Shown here: positions 52,819 through 60,874 of the stretch, in pieces
Layout of the letters: each line of letters starts with the position of its first letter
Numbering within the stretch: the stretch's first letter is position 1
Notes under the pieces: model-generated
The model's database searches: none
The model's input: only the letters and a program-made list of their open reading frames with translations
Told to the model about the DNA's origin: nothing
NCBI GenBank assembly: GCA_029202405.1
Contig: CP119312.1
Location: 3,415,001-3,479,000, forward strand
DNA length: 64,000 nt
Origin: Candidatus Devosia phytovorans
Lineage (GTDB): Bacteria; Pseudomonadota; Alphaproteobacteria; Rhizobiales; Devosiaceae
Reading direction: 5' to 3'
Position numbers and translations under genes: made by a program

Positions 52819-55323
52819 ATGGCCACGATGAGCCGGGGTTTTGGATATTGGGCGGTCGTCGTCCTCGCAGTCATCATGGTGCTGTTCGGCCTGCCCATTG
52901 CCGCCGGTGGCGTCTGGCTGATCACGCTGGGCGGCTCCTGGTATTATGCGCTTGCGGGCCTTGGCCTCCTCGCCTCTGCGCTGTACCTGTTTCGCCACTC
53001 GATCACCGGCGTCTGGATTTATCTCGTCACCTTCATCGGCACGCTGATCTGGGCGCTGTGGGAATCCGGCTTCAACGGCTGGGCCCAGGTGCCGCGCCTC
53101 GTGGCGCCAACCGTCATCCTCATCCTCGTGCTTCTGACCATTCCCGCCCTGCGCGGCCGGCTCGGCGTGCCACGGGGTGCCTATGCGGCAGCCGCCACCG
53201 GCATCCTGGCCCTGGGCGCTTCGGCCATGGTTCTCACCACGGTGCGCGAGACGACCCTCGTGGCACAGGAAACCACCACGCCGCCGGCTATCGAGACCCC
53301 TGCCGAGCCTGCTGCACCGGCCACGCCGCTCGCACCTGCGCCAACCGAAACCGCGACGCCGGCCGCCCCAGTTGAACCGCCGGTCCAATATGCCGTGCTC
53401 GAAACCGGCGTCGACTGGCCGGCCTATGGCGGCGATCACAAGGCCACCCGGTATTCCCCGCTCGACCAGATCACGCCGGACAATGTCGCAGGCTTGGAAA
53501 AAATCTGGGAATTCCGCACCGGCGACCTGCCGGAAAATGATGAGCCCTTCGGCAACCAGAACACTCCGGTCAAGGTGGGCGATCGTCTCTTCCTCTGCTC
53601 TGCGCTTAACAAGATTTCGGCTCTGAACGCCGCCACCGGCACCGAATTCTGGACCTATGATCCGCAGACACCGGCCGATGCCATTGGCTATAATGCCTCC
53701 TGCCGTGGCCTTGTCTATTTTGAGGACACCACCGCGACGCCTGGCGATCTCTGCGCCACCCGCGTGGTCAACCTGACCCATGACGCCCGCATGATCGCGC
53801 TCGATACCGAGACCGGCCAGCTCTGCCCCGATTTCGGCAATGGCGGTATCGTCAATCTGATGGAGGGCATTGGCGACAGTGCGCCCGGCTTTTATGCCCC
53901 CACCTCCCCGCCCACTCTCGTTCGCGACGTGCTCGTCGTTGGTAGCCAGGTCAGCGACGGCCAGACCCGCGAAGCTCCTTCGGGCGTGATCCGTGGTTTC
54001 AATGCCGTAACGGGCGAACTCGACTGGGCCTGGGACATGGGCCGTCCGGGCGAAACCGGCCTGCCGCCGGAAGGCGAGATCTATACCCCAGGCACGCCCA
54101 ACATGTGGACCATTGCCTCGGGTGATGACGAGCTGGGCCTCGTCTACATGCCGATGGGCAATTCGGCCGTTGACTATTGGGGCGGCGACCGCTCCGATGA
54201 AGAGAACCAGTTCTCCACGGCCATTGTGGCGCTGGATGTCGAGACCGGCGAAGTGCGCTGGTCTTACCAGACCGTCCATTATGACGTCTGGGACTATGAC
54301 CTTGGCGGCCAGGGCACCCTTGTGGATTTCCCCACCGCTGACGGCCCGGTCCCGGCCATCGTCATGCCGTCCAAGCAGGCGCAGTTCTATATTCTCAACC
54401 GTGAAACCGGCGAACCGCTGGTCACTATCGAGGAGCGTCCTGCCCCAACCGGCGGCGTCGAGCCCGAGCGCCTTTCGCCCACTCAGCCCTATGTCACCGA
54501 CTTCCCGAACCTGTTGAAGCCAACGCTCACCGAAAAGGACATGTGGGGCGCAACCCCGCTCGACCAGCTCTGGTGCCGCATCCAGTTCCGCCAGGCGTCC
54601 TATGACGGCGTCTATACGCCGCCGACCGTCGACACCCCCTGGATCCAGTTCCCCGGCTACAATGGTGGCGTGGATTGGGGTGGCGTGGCCATCGATCCGG
54701 TCAACAACATCATGATCACCAACTATAACAACATGCCCAATTTCAACCAGTTGATCCCCCGCGAAGAGGTGGATGCCATGGGTGTGCTGCCGATCAACGA
54801 TCCCAACTACGACTCCGAGGCCGCTTCGGGCTCGCATGGCTCGGTTAACCCGCAAGCGCAGACGCCCTATGGCATTCGCGTCAACGCCGGCTGGCGCGTG
54901 CCCTTCACCGGTCTTCTCTGCAAGGAACCGCCCTATGGTGGCATCGCGGCGATCGATCTCAACACCCGCGAAATGCTGTGGGACCGCCCCTTTGGTTCGG
55001 CCCGCAAGAATGGCCCCTTCGGCATCCCGACCATGCTGCCGATCGACATCGGTACGCCCAACAATGGTGGCGGCGTGGTCACCGCCTCGGGCCTGTTCTT
55101 CATCGCCGCGGCAACCGACGACATTCTGCGCGCCGTCGATACGACGACGGGCGAGGAAGTTTGGCAGGTTGAACTCCCTGCCGGCGGCCAGGCAACGCCC
55201 ATGACCTATGAGGCCGAGGGCCGGCAGATCGTCGTCATCAATGCCGGTGGCCACGACTTCATGGAGACGCCGATCGGCGACTATTTCATCGCCTATGCCC
55301 TGCCGGAGGGTGCCGCGAACTAA
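52819..55323 (+). CDS. gcd: Membrane-bound PQQ-dependent glucose dehydrogenase (glucose/quinate/shikimate family)
   Basis: 834 aa quinoprotein that oxidises sugars such as glucose to the lactone in the periplasm and passes electrons to ubiquinone. Five N-terminal TM helices (residues about 1-150) are followed by a Pro/Ala/Thr-rich spacer (about 155-190) and the eight-bladed PQQ domain, which opens VDWPAYGGDHKATRYSPLDQITPDNV. LDWAWDMGRPGETG, YQTVHYDVWDYDLGGQGTL and PSKQAQFYILNRETG are hallmark blades. The start at 52819 follows AGGGAG. No pqq synthesis genes are in the window. The oxidase cluster follows immediately. Confidence 0.94.
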   Translation: MATMSRGFGYWAVVVLAVIMVLFGLPIAAGGVWLITLGGSWYYALAGLGLLASALYLFRHSITGVWIYLVTFIGTLIWALWESGFNGWAQVPRLVAPTVILILVLLTIPALRGRLGVPRGAYAAAATGILALGASAMVLTTVRETTLVAQETTTPPAIETPAEPAAPATPLAPAPTETATPAAPVEPPVQYAVLETGVDWPAYGGDHKATRYSPLDQITPDNVAGLEKIWEFRTGDLPENDEPFGNQNTPVKVGDRLFLCSALNKISALNAATGTEFWTYDPQTPADAIGYNASCRGLVYFEDTTATPGDLCATRVVNLTHDARMIALDTETGQLCPDFGNGGIVNLMEGIGDSAPGFYAPTSPPTLVRDVLVVGSQVSDGQTREAPSGVIRGFNAVTGELDWAWDMGRPGETGLPPEGEIYTPGTPNMWTIASGDDELGLVYMPMGNSAVDYWGGDRSDEENQFSTAIVALDVETGEVRWSYQTVHYDVWDYDLGGQGTLVDFPTADGPVPAIVMPSKQAQFYILNRETGEPLVTIEERPAPTGGVEPERLSPTQPYVTDFPNLLKPTLTEKDMWGATPLDQLWCRIQFRQASYDGVYTPPTVDTPWIQFPGYNGGVDWGGVAIDPVNNIMITNYNNMPNFNQLIPREEVDAMGVLPINDPNYDSEAASGSHGSVNPQAQTPYGIRVNAGWRVPFTGLLCKEPPYGGIAAIDLNTREMLWDRPFGSARKNGPFGIPTMLPIDIGTPNNGGGVVTASGLFFIAAATDDILRAVDTTTGEEVWQVELPAGGQATPMTYEAEGRQIVVINAGGHDFMETPIGDYFIAYALPEGAAN

Positions 55324-55346
55324 CCGGCTCCAGCGTCAGGACCCAA

Positions 55347-56081
55347 ATGCAAGCGTCACCCGATATGAGCTATTGCGGCCCACCGCCGCTCCCGGAAAAT
55401 CTCTGGGGGCGGTGGAATTTCGATCCCTGGCTGATCGGCCTTCTGGCCGTGGCCAGCCTGGCGTTCCTGCTGCGGCCATCGATACGGCAACAGCAGCGCG
55501 CCTTCCTTGGCGCCATGGTCCTGCTGGTGATGATCTTTATCAGCCCGCTCTGTGCCCTGACCGTGGCGCTGTTCTCGGCACGGGTAGTGCACCACGTGCT
55601 GCTGGTCGCCCTGGCCGCGCCATTGCTGGCATGGGCATTGCTTTGGCAGCGCGACAGACTTGCCAACCTGCTCACGCCGCTGACAGCGCTACATGCGGTG
55701 ACCTTTTGGATCTGGCATGCACCTGATGCCTATCAACTGGCACTGACCAGCACGCCGGTCTACTGGCTGATGCAGGCGACGCTGTTGGGTTCTGCCGTCC
55801 TGTTGTGGTCGGCCATTTTCGCCGCATCGTCCGGCAAGGCGATTGGTGCACTGCTGTTTCTAACCATTCAGATGGGCCTGCTTGGCGCGCTTCTGGTCTT
55901 TTCCTCCAGCCCGCTCTATGCGCCCCATTTCACCACGACCATCCCCTTTGGCCTCGGCGCGCATGAGGACCAGCAACTCGCCGGCCTCATCATGTGGGTG
56001 CCGGCCAGTCTGCCCTATATGGTTGTCGGCCTGTGGCGACTGGTCAGCCTGCTGCGCGCCGAAACGAGCGCCGAGGCATGA
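55347..56081 (+). CDS. Cytochrome c oxidase assembly protein, caa3_CtaG family
   Basis: 244 aa inner-membrane protein with about six or seven TM helices. It opens with a Cys (MSYCGPPP) and contains FISPLCALTVALFSARVVHHVLLV, VTFWIWHAPDAYQLAL and FTTTIPFGLGAHEDQQLAGLIMWVPASLPYMVVGLWRL, the histidine-containing pattern of PF09678 proteins associated with copper delivery to oxidases. It is not the soluble Cox11-type CtaG. Overlaps the next gene by ATGA (56078-56081). Confidence 0.88.
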   Translation: MQASPDMSYCGPPPLPENLWGRWNFDPWLIGLLAVASLAFLLRPSIRQQQRAFLGAMVLLVMIFISPLCALTVALFSARVVHHVLLVALAAPLLAWALLWQRDRLANLLTPLTALHAVTFWIWHAPDAYQLALTSTPVYWLMQATLLGSAVLLWSAIFAASSGKAIGALLFLTIQMGLLGALLVFSSSPLYAPHFTTTIPFGLGAHEDQQLAGLIMWVPASLPYMVVGLWRLVSLLRAETSAEA

Positions 56082-56578
56082 TCCCTGTCCTCGTCAAATT
56101 CCTGCACATCATTGCGATTGCGGGCTGGTCGGCAGGGCTGATCTGTCTGCCTTTCCTTTATCTGCAGCGCTACCGGCTGGGCGGTGATGCGCTGCACCGT
56201 CTGCATAATTTCACCCGCTTCTTTTATGTCGCGTTGGTTTCACCGGCCGCTTTTGTGGCGGTCGGCACGGGTATCGCGCTGATCTTTGTGCAGGGAACAT
56301 TCGAAGCGTGGTTCTCGGTGAAGCTGGCACTGGTCGCTGCCATGGTCATCATCCATGTCACCAGCGGCGCGCTGATCCTGCGCCTGTTCGAGCCGGGCCA
56401 GAACTATCCGTTCTGGCGCTTCCTCCTGGTCAGCACGGCAACCGTGGCCGTCATCGCCAGCATTCTCTTCGTCGTTCTGGGCAAGCCGCAATGGACGACG
56501 CCGGGAGAAATCGAAAATTTCTTTGCCCCCGGCGTGCTCGGAACCCTGCTTGCCGATCTTACTGCTTGGTCGAGATGA
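56078..56578 (+). CDS. CopD/HemJ-like membrane protein
   Basis: 166 aa with four TM helices. The first helix reads VKFLHIIAIAGWSAGLICLPFLYLQRY, which carries the His-containing pattern shared by CopD-type and HemJ-type proteins; RLHNFTRFFYVALVSPAAFVAVGTGIAL and FSVKLALVAAMVIIHVTSGALI follow. In oxidase clusters such proteins are annotated as CopD family; a protoporphyrinogen oxidase (HemJ) role is the alternative. It is coupled to the CtaG-like gene by an ATGA overlap. The 3' end overlaps the DUF2231 gene by 20 bp. Confidence 0.75.
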   Translation: MIPVLVKFLHIIAIAGWSAGLICLPFLYLQRYRLGGDALHRLHNFTRFFYVALVSPAAFVAVGTGIALIFVQGTFEAWFSVKLALVAAMVIIHVTSGALILRLFEPGQNYPFWRFLLVSTATVAVIASILFVVLGKPQWTTPGEIENFFAPGVLGTLLADLTAWSR

Positions 56579-57110
56579 TGAGGCCAACCCCATGATCAAA
56601 GACCAGCTTGCCACCGTGCCAACCGGCCAGTGCCGTCATCACGGCTGCGATCAGCGACAGCATCAATCCATGCGGCAGCACGGCATCGGGCACGTGCAGG
56701 CGCAGACCAAAATTGGCGCCCGCAACGGCCAGCAGCGTCATGGCAGCAATGGCATGGTTCCAGCTCGCGACACGCACGCGGATGCCGGGCACGGCCAGCA
56801 GTTCGAGGGTGCCAGCTATGGACGCCAATATGCCGAAGGCAAAGGCGAAGCCGGTGGCCCAAAGACCGGCGCGAACGAAGAATGGATCGGCTGTGATCCA
56901 GTAGAGTCCGTCGACACCCAGAGCACAGATCACCAGAGCGATGGGAAAATGCACCAACATGGCGTGGATGGGGTGGCCGGCAACGGCAATGGCCGAACCG
57001 ACATCCTGATCGGCCACCGCGCGAATGGCCGGATTGGGATGGGTGGAATGCGCCTCGGGGGGCTTTTCTTCGTGTTCGACCTCGACTTCTTCGCTGTCTG
57101 GCTTGGCCAT
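56559..57110 (-). CDS. DUF2231 family membrane protein
   Basis: 183 aa. A charged N-terminus with EEVEVEHEEKPPEAHSTHPNP precedes the family motif GHPIHAMLVHFPIALVICALGVDGLYWI, then TM helices (AGLWATGFAFAFGILASIAGTLELL, ...MTLLAVAGANFGLRL, ...LPHGLMLSLIAAVMTALAGWHGGKL). The start at 57110 follows GGGAGA at good spacing. It is antisense within an otherwise plus-strand oxidase cluster, overlapping the CopD-like gene at its end and probably the coxB start. The conserved histidines suggest heme or metal binding, but no function is established. Confidence 0.85.
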   Translation of the reverse strand: MAKPDSEEVEVEHEEKPPEAHSTHPNPAIRAVADQDVGSAIAVAGHPIHAMLVHFPIALVICALGVDGLYWITADPFFVRAGLWATGFAFAFGILASIAGTLELLAVPGIRVRVASWNHAIAAMTLLAVAGANFGLRLHVPDAVLPHGLMLSLIAAVMTALAGWHGGKLVFDHGVGLIISTKQ

Positions 57111-57794
57111 GTAGTCTCCCGTGCTGTCCGTTTTGCTGCCTTTGCAGCAACGCCGCTGGCGCTGGCTGGTTGCGCCACGCCTTTGTCGACGCTCGACCCG
57201 GCCGGCCCGGCGGCTTCCAATATCGCGACCCTCTGGTGGATCATGTTTTGGGGCAGCGTCGTGCTATTTGCGCTGGTGCTGGGACTGCTCACCACCAGTC
57301 TGCTGCGGCCGCGACTGATCGCGCAGGTCAAACCGATGCACTGGATCATCGGTGGCGGGCTGATCATGCCCATACCGATCCTGCTCGGCCTGCTGTTTGC
57401 GGCCTTGCTGCTTGGCGAACGGCTCCTGCCTTTGCGCGGCGCGGACGCGCCGATGCGGATCGAGGCGCGAGCCAGCCAATGGCAATGGCGCTTTGCCTAT
57501 CCGGACCATCCCGCAGCGGGAGAAACCGAGGTGCTGCATCTGCCAGCGGGCGAAGCTGTCGACATCGTTGTGACAGCTGAGGATGTGATCCATTCCTTCT
57601 GGATCCCACGCCTGGGCGGCAAGATCGACGCCATTCCCGGACGGGAAAATGTGATCCGGCTCGAGGCGGACAAGCCAGGCATCTATCGCGGCATCTGTGC
57701 CGAATATTGCGGACAGGGGCACGAGACCATGGGCTTTGTCGTCGAGGCGCATGCGCCGGCCGACTATGCGAGCGCGCTGGAGGCGAGGCCATGA
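57072..57794 (+). CDS. coxB: Cytochrome c oxidase subunit II
   Basis: About 240 aa. A lipoprotein-type signal with lipobox LALAGC lies near the start, then two TM helices (NIATLWWIMFWGSVVLFALVLGLL and WIIGGGLIMPIPILLGLLFAALLL). The CuA domain has VIHSFWIPRLGGKIDAIPGR and the full ligand motif CAEYCGQGHETM. No c-type heme motif is seen, so it is aa3-like rather than caa3. The start is uncertain: the only in-frame start codons are GTG 57072, ATG 57048 and ATG 57039, all antisense to the DUF2231 gene. The stop overlaps coxA by ATGA. Confidence 0.85.
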   Translation: MFDLDFFAVWLGHVVSRAVRFAAFAATPLALAGCATPLSTLDPAGPAASNIATLWWIMFWGSVVLFALVLGLLTTSLLRPRLIAQVKPMHWIIGGGLIMPIPILLGLLFAALLLGERLLPLRGADAPMRIEARASQWQWRFAYPDHPAAGETEVLHLPAGEAVDIVVTAEDVIHSFWIPRLGGKIDAIPGRENVIRLEADKPGIYRGICAEYCGQGHETMGFVVEAHAPADYASALEARP

Positions 57795-60283
57795 GCCGCG
57801 AGCAGCTTTCGCCCGTGGCGCTGCACAAGGCGCTGGAAAAGATCTGGTCCACGCCGCCCGGCTGGGGCCGGCTGTCGGCCGTCAATCACAATATCCTGGG
57901 CAAGCGTTTCATGATGCTGGCCCTGGTGTTCTTCGCCATCGGCGGCGTGCTGGCCATGCTGATCCGTGCGCAGCTCGCGACGCCCAACAGCGCCTTCATC
58001 GGCCCCGAACTCTACAACCAGATCTTCACCATGCATGGCACGGTGATGATGTTTCTCTTCGCCATTCCCATGTTCGAGGGATTGGCGATGTATATGCTGC
58101 CAAAACTCCTTGGCGCGCGCGACCTGGCCTTTCCGCGCCTCGCCGCCTATGGCTTCTGGTGCTACCTGTTCGGCGGCACGATCCTGATCGTCGCCATGCT
58201 GGCGGGCTATGCACCCAATGCCGGCTGGTTCATGTATACGCCGCTCTCGTCGGGCACCTATACGCCCGGGATCAATGCCGATGTCTGGCTGCTCGGCATT
58301 ACCTTCGTCGAGATTTCAGCGGTCACCGCGGCTATCGAGCTCATCGTCACCATTCTCAAGATGCGCGCGCCGGGCATGTCGCTGACCCGTATGCCCATCT
58401 TTGGCTGGTACATGCTGGTCACCGCCGGGATGATGCTGATCGGCTTTCCGCCGCTGATCCTGGGCTCGATGCTGCTTGAGCTGGAGCGCGCCTTCGACCT
58501 GCCCTTTTTTGATCCGACGCGCGGCGGCGATCCCCTGCTGTGGCAGCACCTGTTCTGGCTTTTCGGTCACCCCGAGGTCTATATCATCTTCTTGCCGGCC
58601 GCCGGCGTGCTCTCCACCATGATCCCGACCTTCGCCCGGCGACCGCTCATTGGCTATAACGCCGTCATTGTCGCCATTGTCGCCATGGCCTTTTTGAGTT
58701 TCGGGCTCTGGGTGCACCACATGTTCACCGTGGGCATTCCCCATCTGGCCCTGGCCTTCTTCTCGGCCGCCTCGGCGCTGGTTGCGATACCCACCGCCGT
58801 GCAGATCTTTGCCTGGATCGGCACATTGGCCTCCGGCCGGCCGAAGTTCGATATTCCCATGCTCTATGTCGTGGGCTTTTTCATTGTCTTTGTCTGTGGC
58901 GGGCTGACCGGGGTCATGCTGGCCATGGTGCCGTTCAACAGCCAGGCGCATGACACCTATTTCGTCGTGGCGCATCTGCATTACGTGCTGGTCGGCGGCT
59001 TCGTCTTTCCCATGCTGGCGGCGCTCTACTACTGGCTGCCGCATTTTACCGGGCGGCGTTCAGTCTATTCCCTGTCGGTACCCGCCTTCTGGCTGATCCT
59101 GATCGGCTTCAATCTCACCTTCTTTCTCATGCACCTGACCGGGCTCATGGGCATGCCACGACGCATTTCCACCTATCCGTCCAACTGGGGCTGGGACTGG
59201 CTGAACCTGATCTCCTCCTTCGGCGGCTTCCTGATGACCATGGGTTTTGCCCTCGTCCTCATCGACATCATCATGCAGTTCCGCTTCGGCCGTCGCGGCA
59301 GCCGCAATCCATGGAAGGCGCGCACGCTGGAATGGGCCATGCCGACGCCGGCACAAGCCTATAATTTCGCAGCAATCCCTGAAATCTCGTCTCGCGCCGA
59401 CGATCTCGAGGTCAATGCGCTGGGCAATGAACTGGCCGCCGGCAAAGGCTACCTAGCCTTCCCGCGTGCCGGACGGCAGGAAACGCTGGGCGTCGACATG
59501 ATGAGCGGCGAGCCCGATCAGGTGATCGTCCTGCCGCAGCCGACCTATCTACCGCTTTGGACGGCCCTTGCCACCGGCGGCGTCTTCCTCGCTTTCCTGT
59601 TCAAGCTCTACTGGCTGGCGCCGCTGCCGGCGCTTGCCGCCGTGGTCCTGTTCTTTTTCTGGGCGCGGCCCCTGGGGGCGCGGCGCAACATGGGCGCGAT
59701 CGACATCGGCATGGACAAGGCCGTGCCGGTCGATGGCGAAGTGAAGGACAATGTCACCTGGTGGGCGACGCTCTGCGGCATTACCGCCGACACGACACTC
59801 TACGCTGCACTGCTGTTTGGCGCGCTCTACTTGGCGTTGATCGCGCCGGGCTGGACTGGCTCGATGCCGGGCATGAACTGGTTGCCAACGCCGGCGCTGG
59901 TCACCGGTTTTGCCGGACTGTTCCTGGCGCGCCGCGCCGAGGCGATGAACGGTAATGGTCAGTCACCTGCAACGCCACTGGCCATCGCCACCGGCCTGGG
60001 CGCGACGACGACCCTGCTGCTCATCATCGGCGTGATCATGGTGCCCGACCCCACCAGCCATGCCAACCTCGCCCTGCGCGTCGTGCTGATGATCTATGGC
60101 GCCGTCCATGCCCTGGTCGCGACGCTGCTGTCCCTCCACGCCCTGCTGCGCTGGCGCGGTGGCTTCGTCTCGGCCGTTCGCGCCACCGACATGCGGATCA
60201 CGCGCGCCTGGACCGACTATGCGGCCTATGCGCAACTGCCGGCCTGGGGCCTGATCCTGCTGCTGTCGGGAGTGGGGACATGA
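57791..60283 (+). CDS. coxA: Cytochrome c oxidase, fused subunits I and III
   Basis: 830 aa. Residues about 1-560 are the heme-copper subunit I with 12 TM helices: His82 and His397 for heme a, His395 for heme a3, His260, His309 and His310 for CuB, and the cross-linked Tyr264 in GHPEVY, where Glu262 marks an A-type (D-channel) oxidase. Residues about 590-830 are a subunit III-like region with TM helices (WWATLCGITADTTLYAALLFGALYL through LPAWGLILLLSGVG). This is a natural CoxA-CoxC fusion, seen in some alphaproteobacterial accessory oxidases. It overlaps coxB and the next gene by 4 nt each. Confidence 0.94.
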   Translation: MSREQLSPVALHKALEKIWSTPPGWGRLSAVNHNILGKRFMMLALVFFAIGGVLAMLIRAQLATPNSAFIGPELYNQIFTMHGTVMMFLFAIPMFEGLAMYMLPKLLGARDLAFPRLAAYGFWCYLFGGTILIVAMLAGYAPNAGWFMYTPLSSGTYTPGINADVWLLGITFVEISAVTAAIELIVTILKMRAPGMSLTRMPIFGWYMLVTAGMMLIGFPPLILGSMLLELERAFDLPFFDPTRGGDPLLWQHLFWLFGHPEVYIIFLPAAGVLSTMIPTFARRPLIGYNAVIVAIVAMAFLSFGLWVHHMFTVGIPHLALAFFSAASALVAIPTAVQIFAWIGTLASGRPKFDIPMLYVVGFFIVFVCGGLTGVMLAMVPFNSQAHDTYFVVAHLHYVLVGGFVFPMLAALYYWLPHFTGRRSVYSLSVPAFWLILIGFNLTFFLMHLTGLMGMPRRISTYPSNWGWDWLNLISSFGGFLMTMGFALVLIDIIMQFRFGRRGSRNPWKARTLEWAMPTPAQAYNFAAIPEISSRADDLEVNALGNELAAGKGYLAFPRAGRQETLGVDMMSGEPDQVIVLPQPTYLPLWTALATGGVFLAFLFKLYWLAPLPALAAVVLFFFWARPLGARRNMGAIDIGMDKAVPVDGEVKDNVTWWATLCGITADTTLYAALLFGALYLALIAPGWTGSMPGMNWLPTPALVTGFAGLFLARRAEAMNGNGQSPATPLAIATGLGATTTLLLIIGVIMVPDPTSHANLALRVVLMIYGAVHALVATLLSLHALLRWRGGFVSAVRATDMRITRAWTDYAAYAQLPAWGLILLLSGVGT

Positions 60284-60582
60284 TGCGCAACCTCTGGCCG
60301 CTGCTGGCCGGCTTCGGCATCTGGGCCGCGGGCTTATCAGTGATATATTCCGTCCAGGCGCTGGGCTGCGTCTGGCTCTGGACGGAGGCCATGCACCGGA
60401 CCGTGCTCGTCGGTCTCGCCATTCTGACGCTGGCGGCGCTGGCGATCCTCTTCATCTGGCAGCAGTTTTTGAGCCCGCCAGACGCAGTCTGGAAGAAGTC
60501 GTCCAGCATGCTGACGGCCCTGGCGCTCGCCGCAACCGTGGTGACCTTCCTGCCAACCACCTTCGCAACGCTCTGTCAGTAA
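60280..60582 (+). CDS. Small membrane protein of the oxidase cluster
   Basis: 100 aa with about three TM helices (LWPLLAGFGIWAAGLSVIYSVQALGC, VLVGLAILTLAALAILFIW, MLTALALAATVVTFLPTTF). It overlaps coxA by ATGA and so belongs to the operon. I recall similar short proteins at this position in other alphaproteobacterial oxidase clusters, annotated as hypothetical. A subunit or assembly role is inferred from location only. Confidence 0.75.
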   Translation: MMRNLWPLLAGFGIWAAGLSVIYSVQALGCVWLWTEAMHRTVLVGLAILTLAALAILFIWQQFLSPPDAVWKKSSSMLTALALAATVVTFLPTTFATLCQ

Positions 60583-60591
60583 GGAAAATAT

Positions 60592-60616
60592 GGCGGAGAG
60601 AAAGGGACTCTCCGCC
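60592..60616. terminator. Hairpin at the end of the oxidase operon
   Basis: Perfect 9-bp stem GGCGGAGAG (60592-60600) / CTCTCCGCC (60608-60616), 7-nt loop, 10 bp past the last stop. No T-run on the plus strand; on the minus strand it ends in ATATTTT. Confidence 0.6.
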
Positions 60617-60874
60617 GTCAAGACAAAACTCCTGCAAAATCAATACTTTGCAAGCACATTTTTCACAGACCTTTGTACCAATGATTTGGCGCGGCGCAAC
60701 CCCCGTCGCAGGTTTGTACGGCGATTTCCGCAGCCGACGGACGACGAAGGGCTCCGCCTCCTCCGCCGCCCGCTCTGGACGCGGCGGTCCCTACCGGACG
60801 GGCCGACGTGTCGGTTCGGTCTCGAGTATGGAGATGTCATTGCGGCTTGATCGGAGGCTTTCGGAAGGGCATCA

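Noticed and set aside
52726..55254. 842-codon minus-strand frame opposite gcd
   Set aside because: Antisense shadow; gcd has clear PQQ-domain signatures and a ribosome site.
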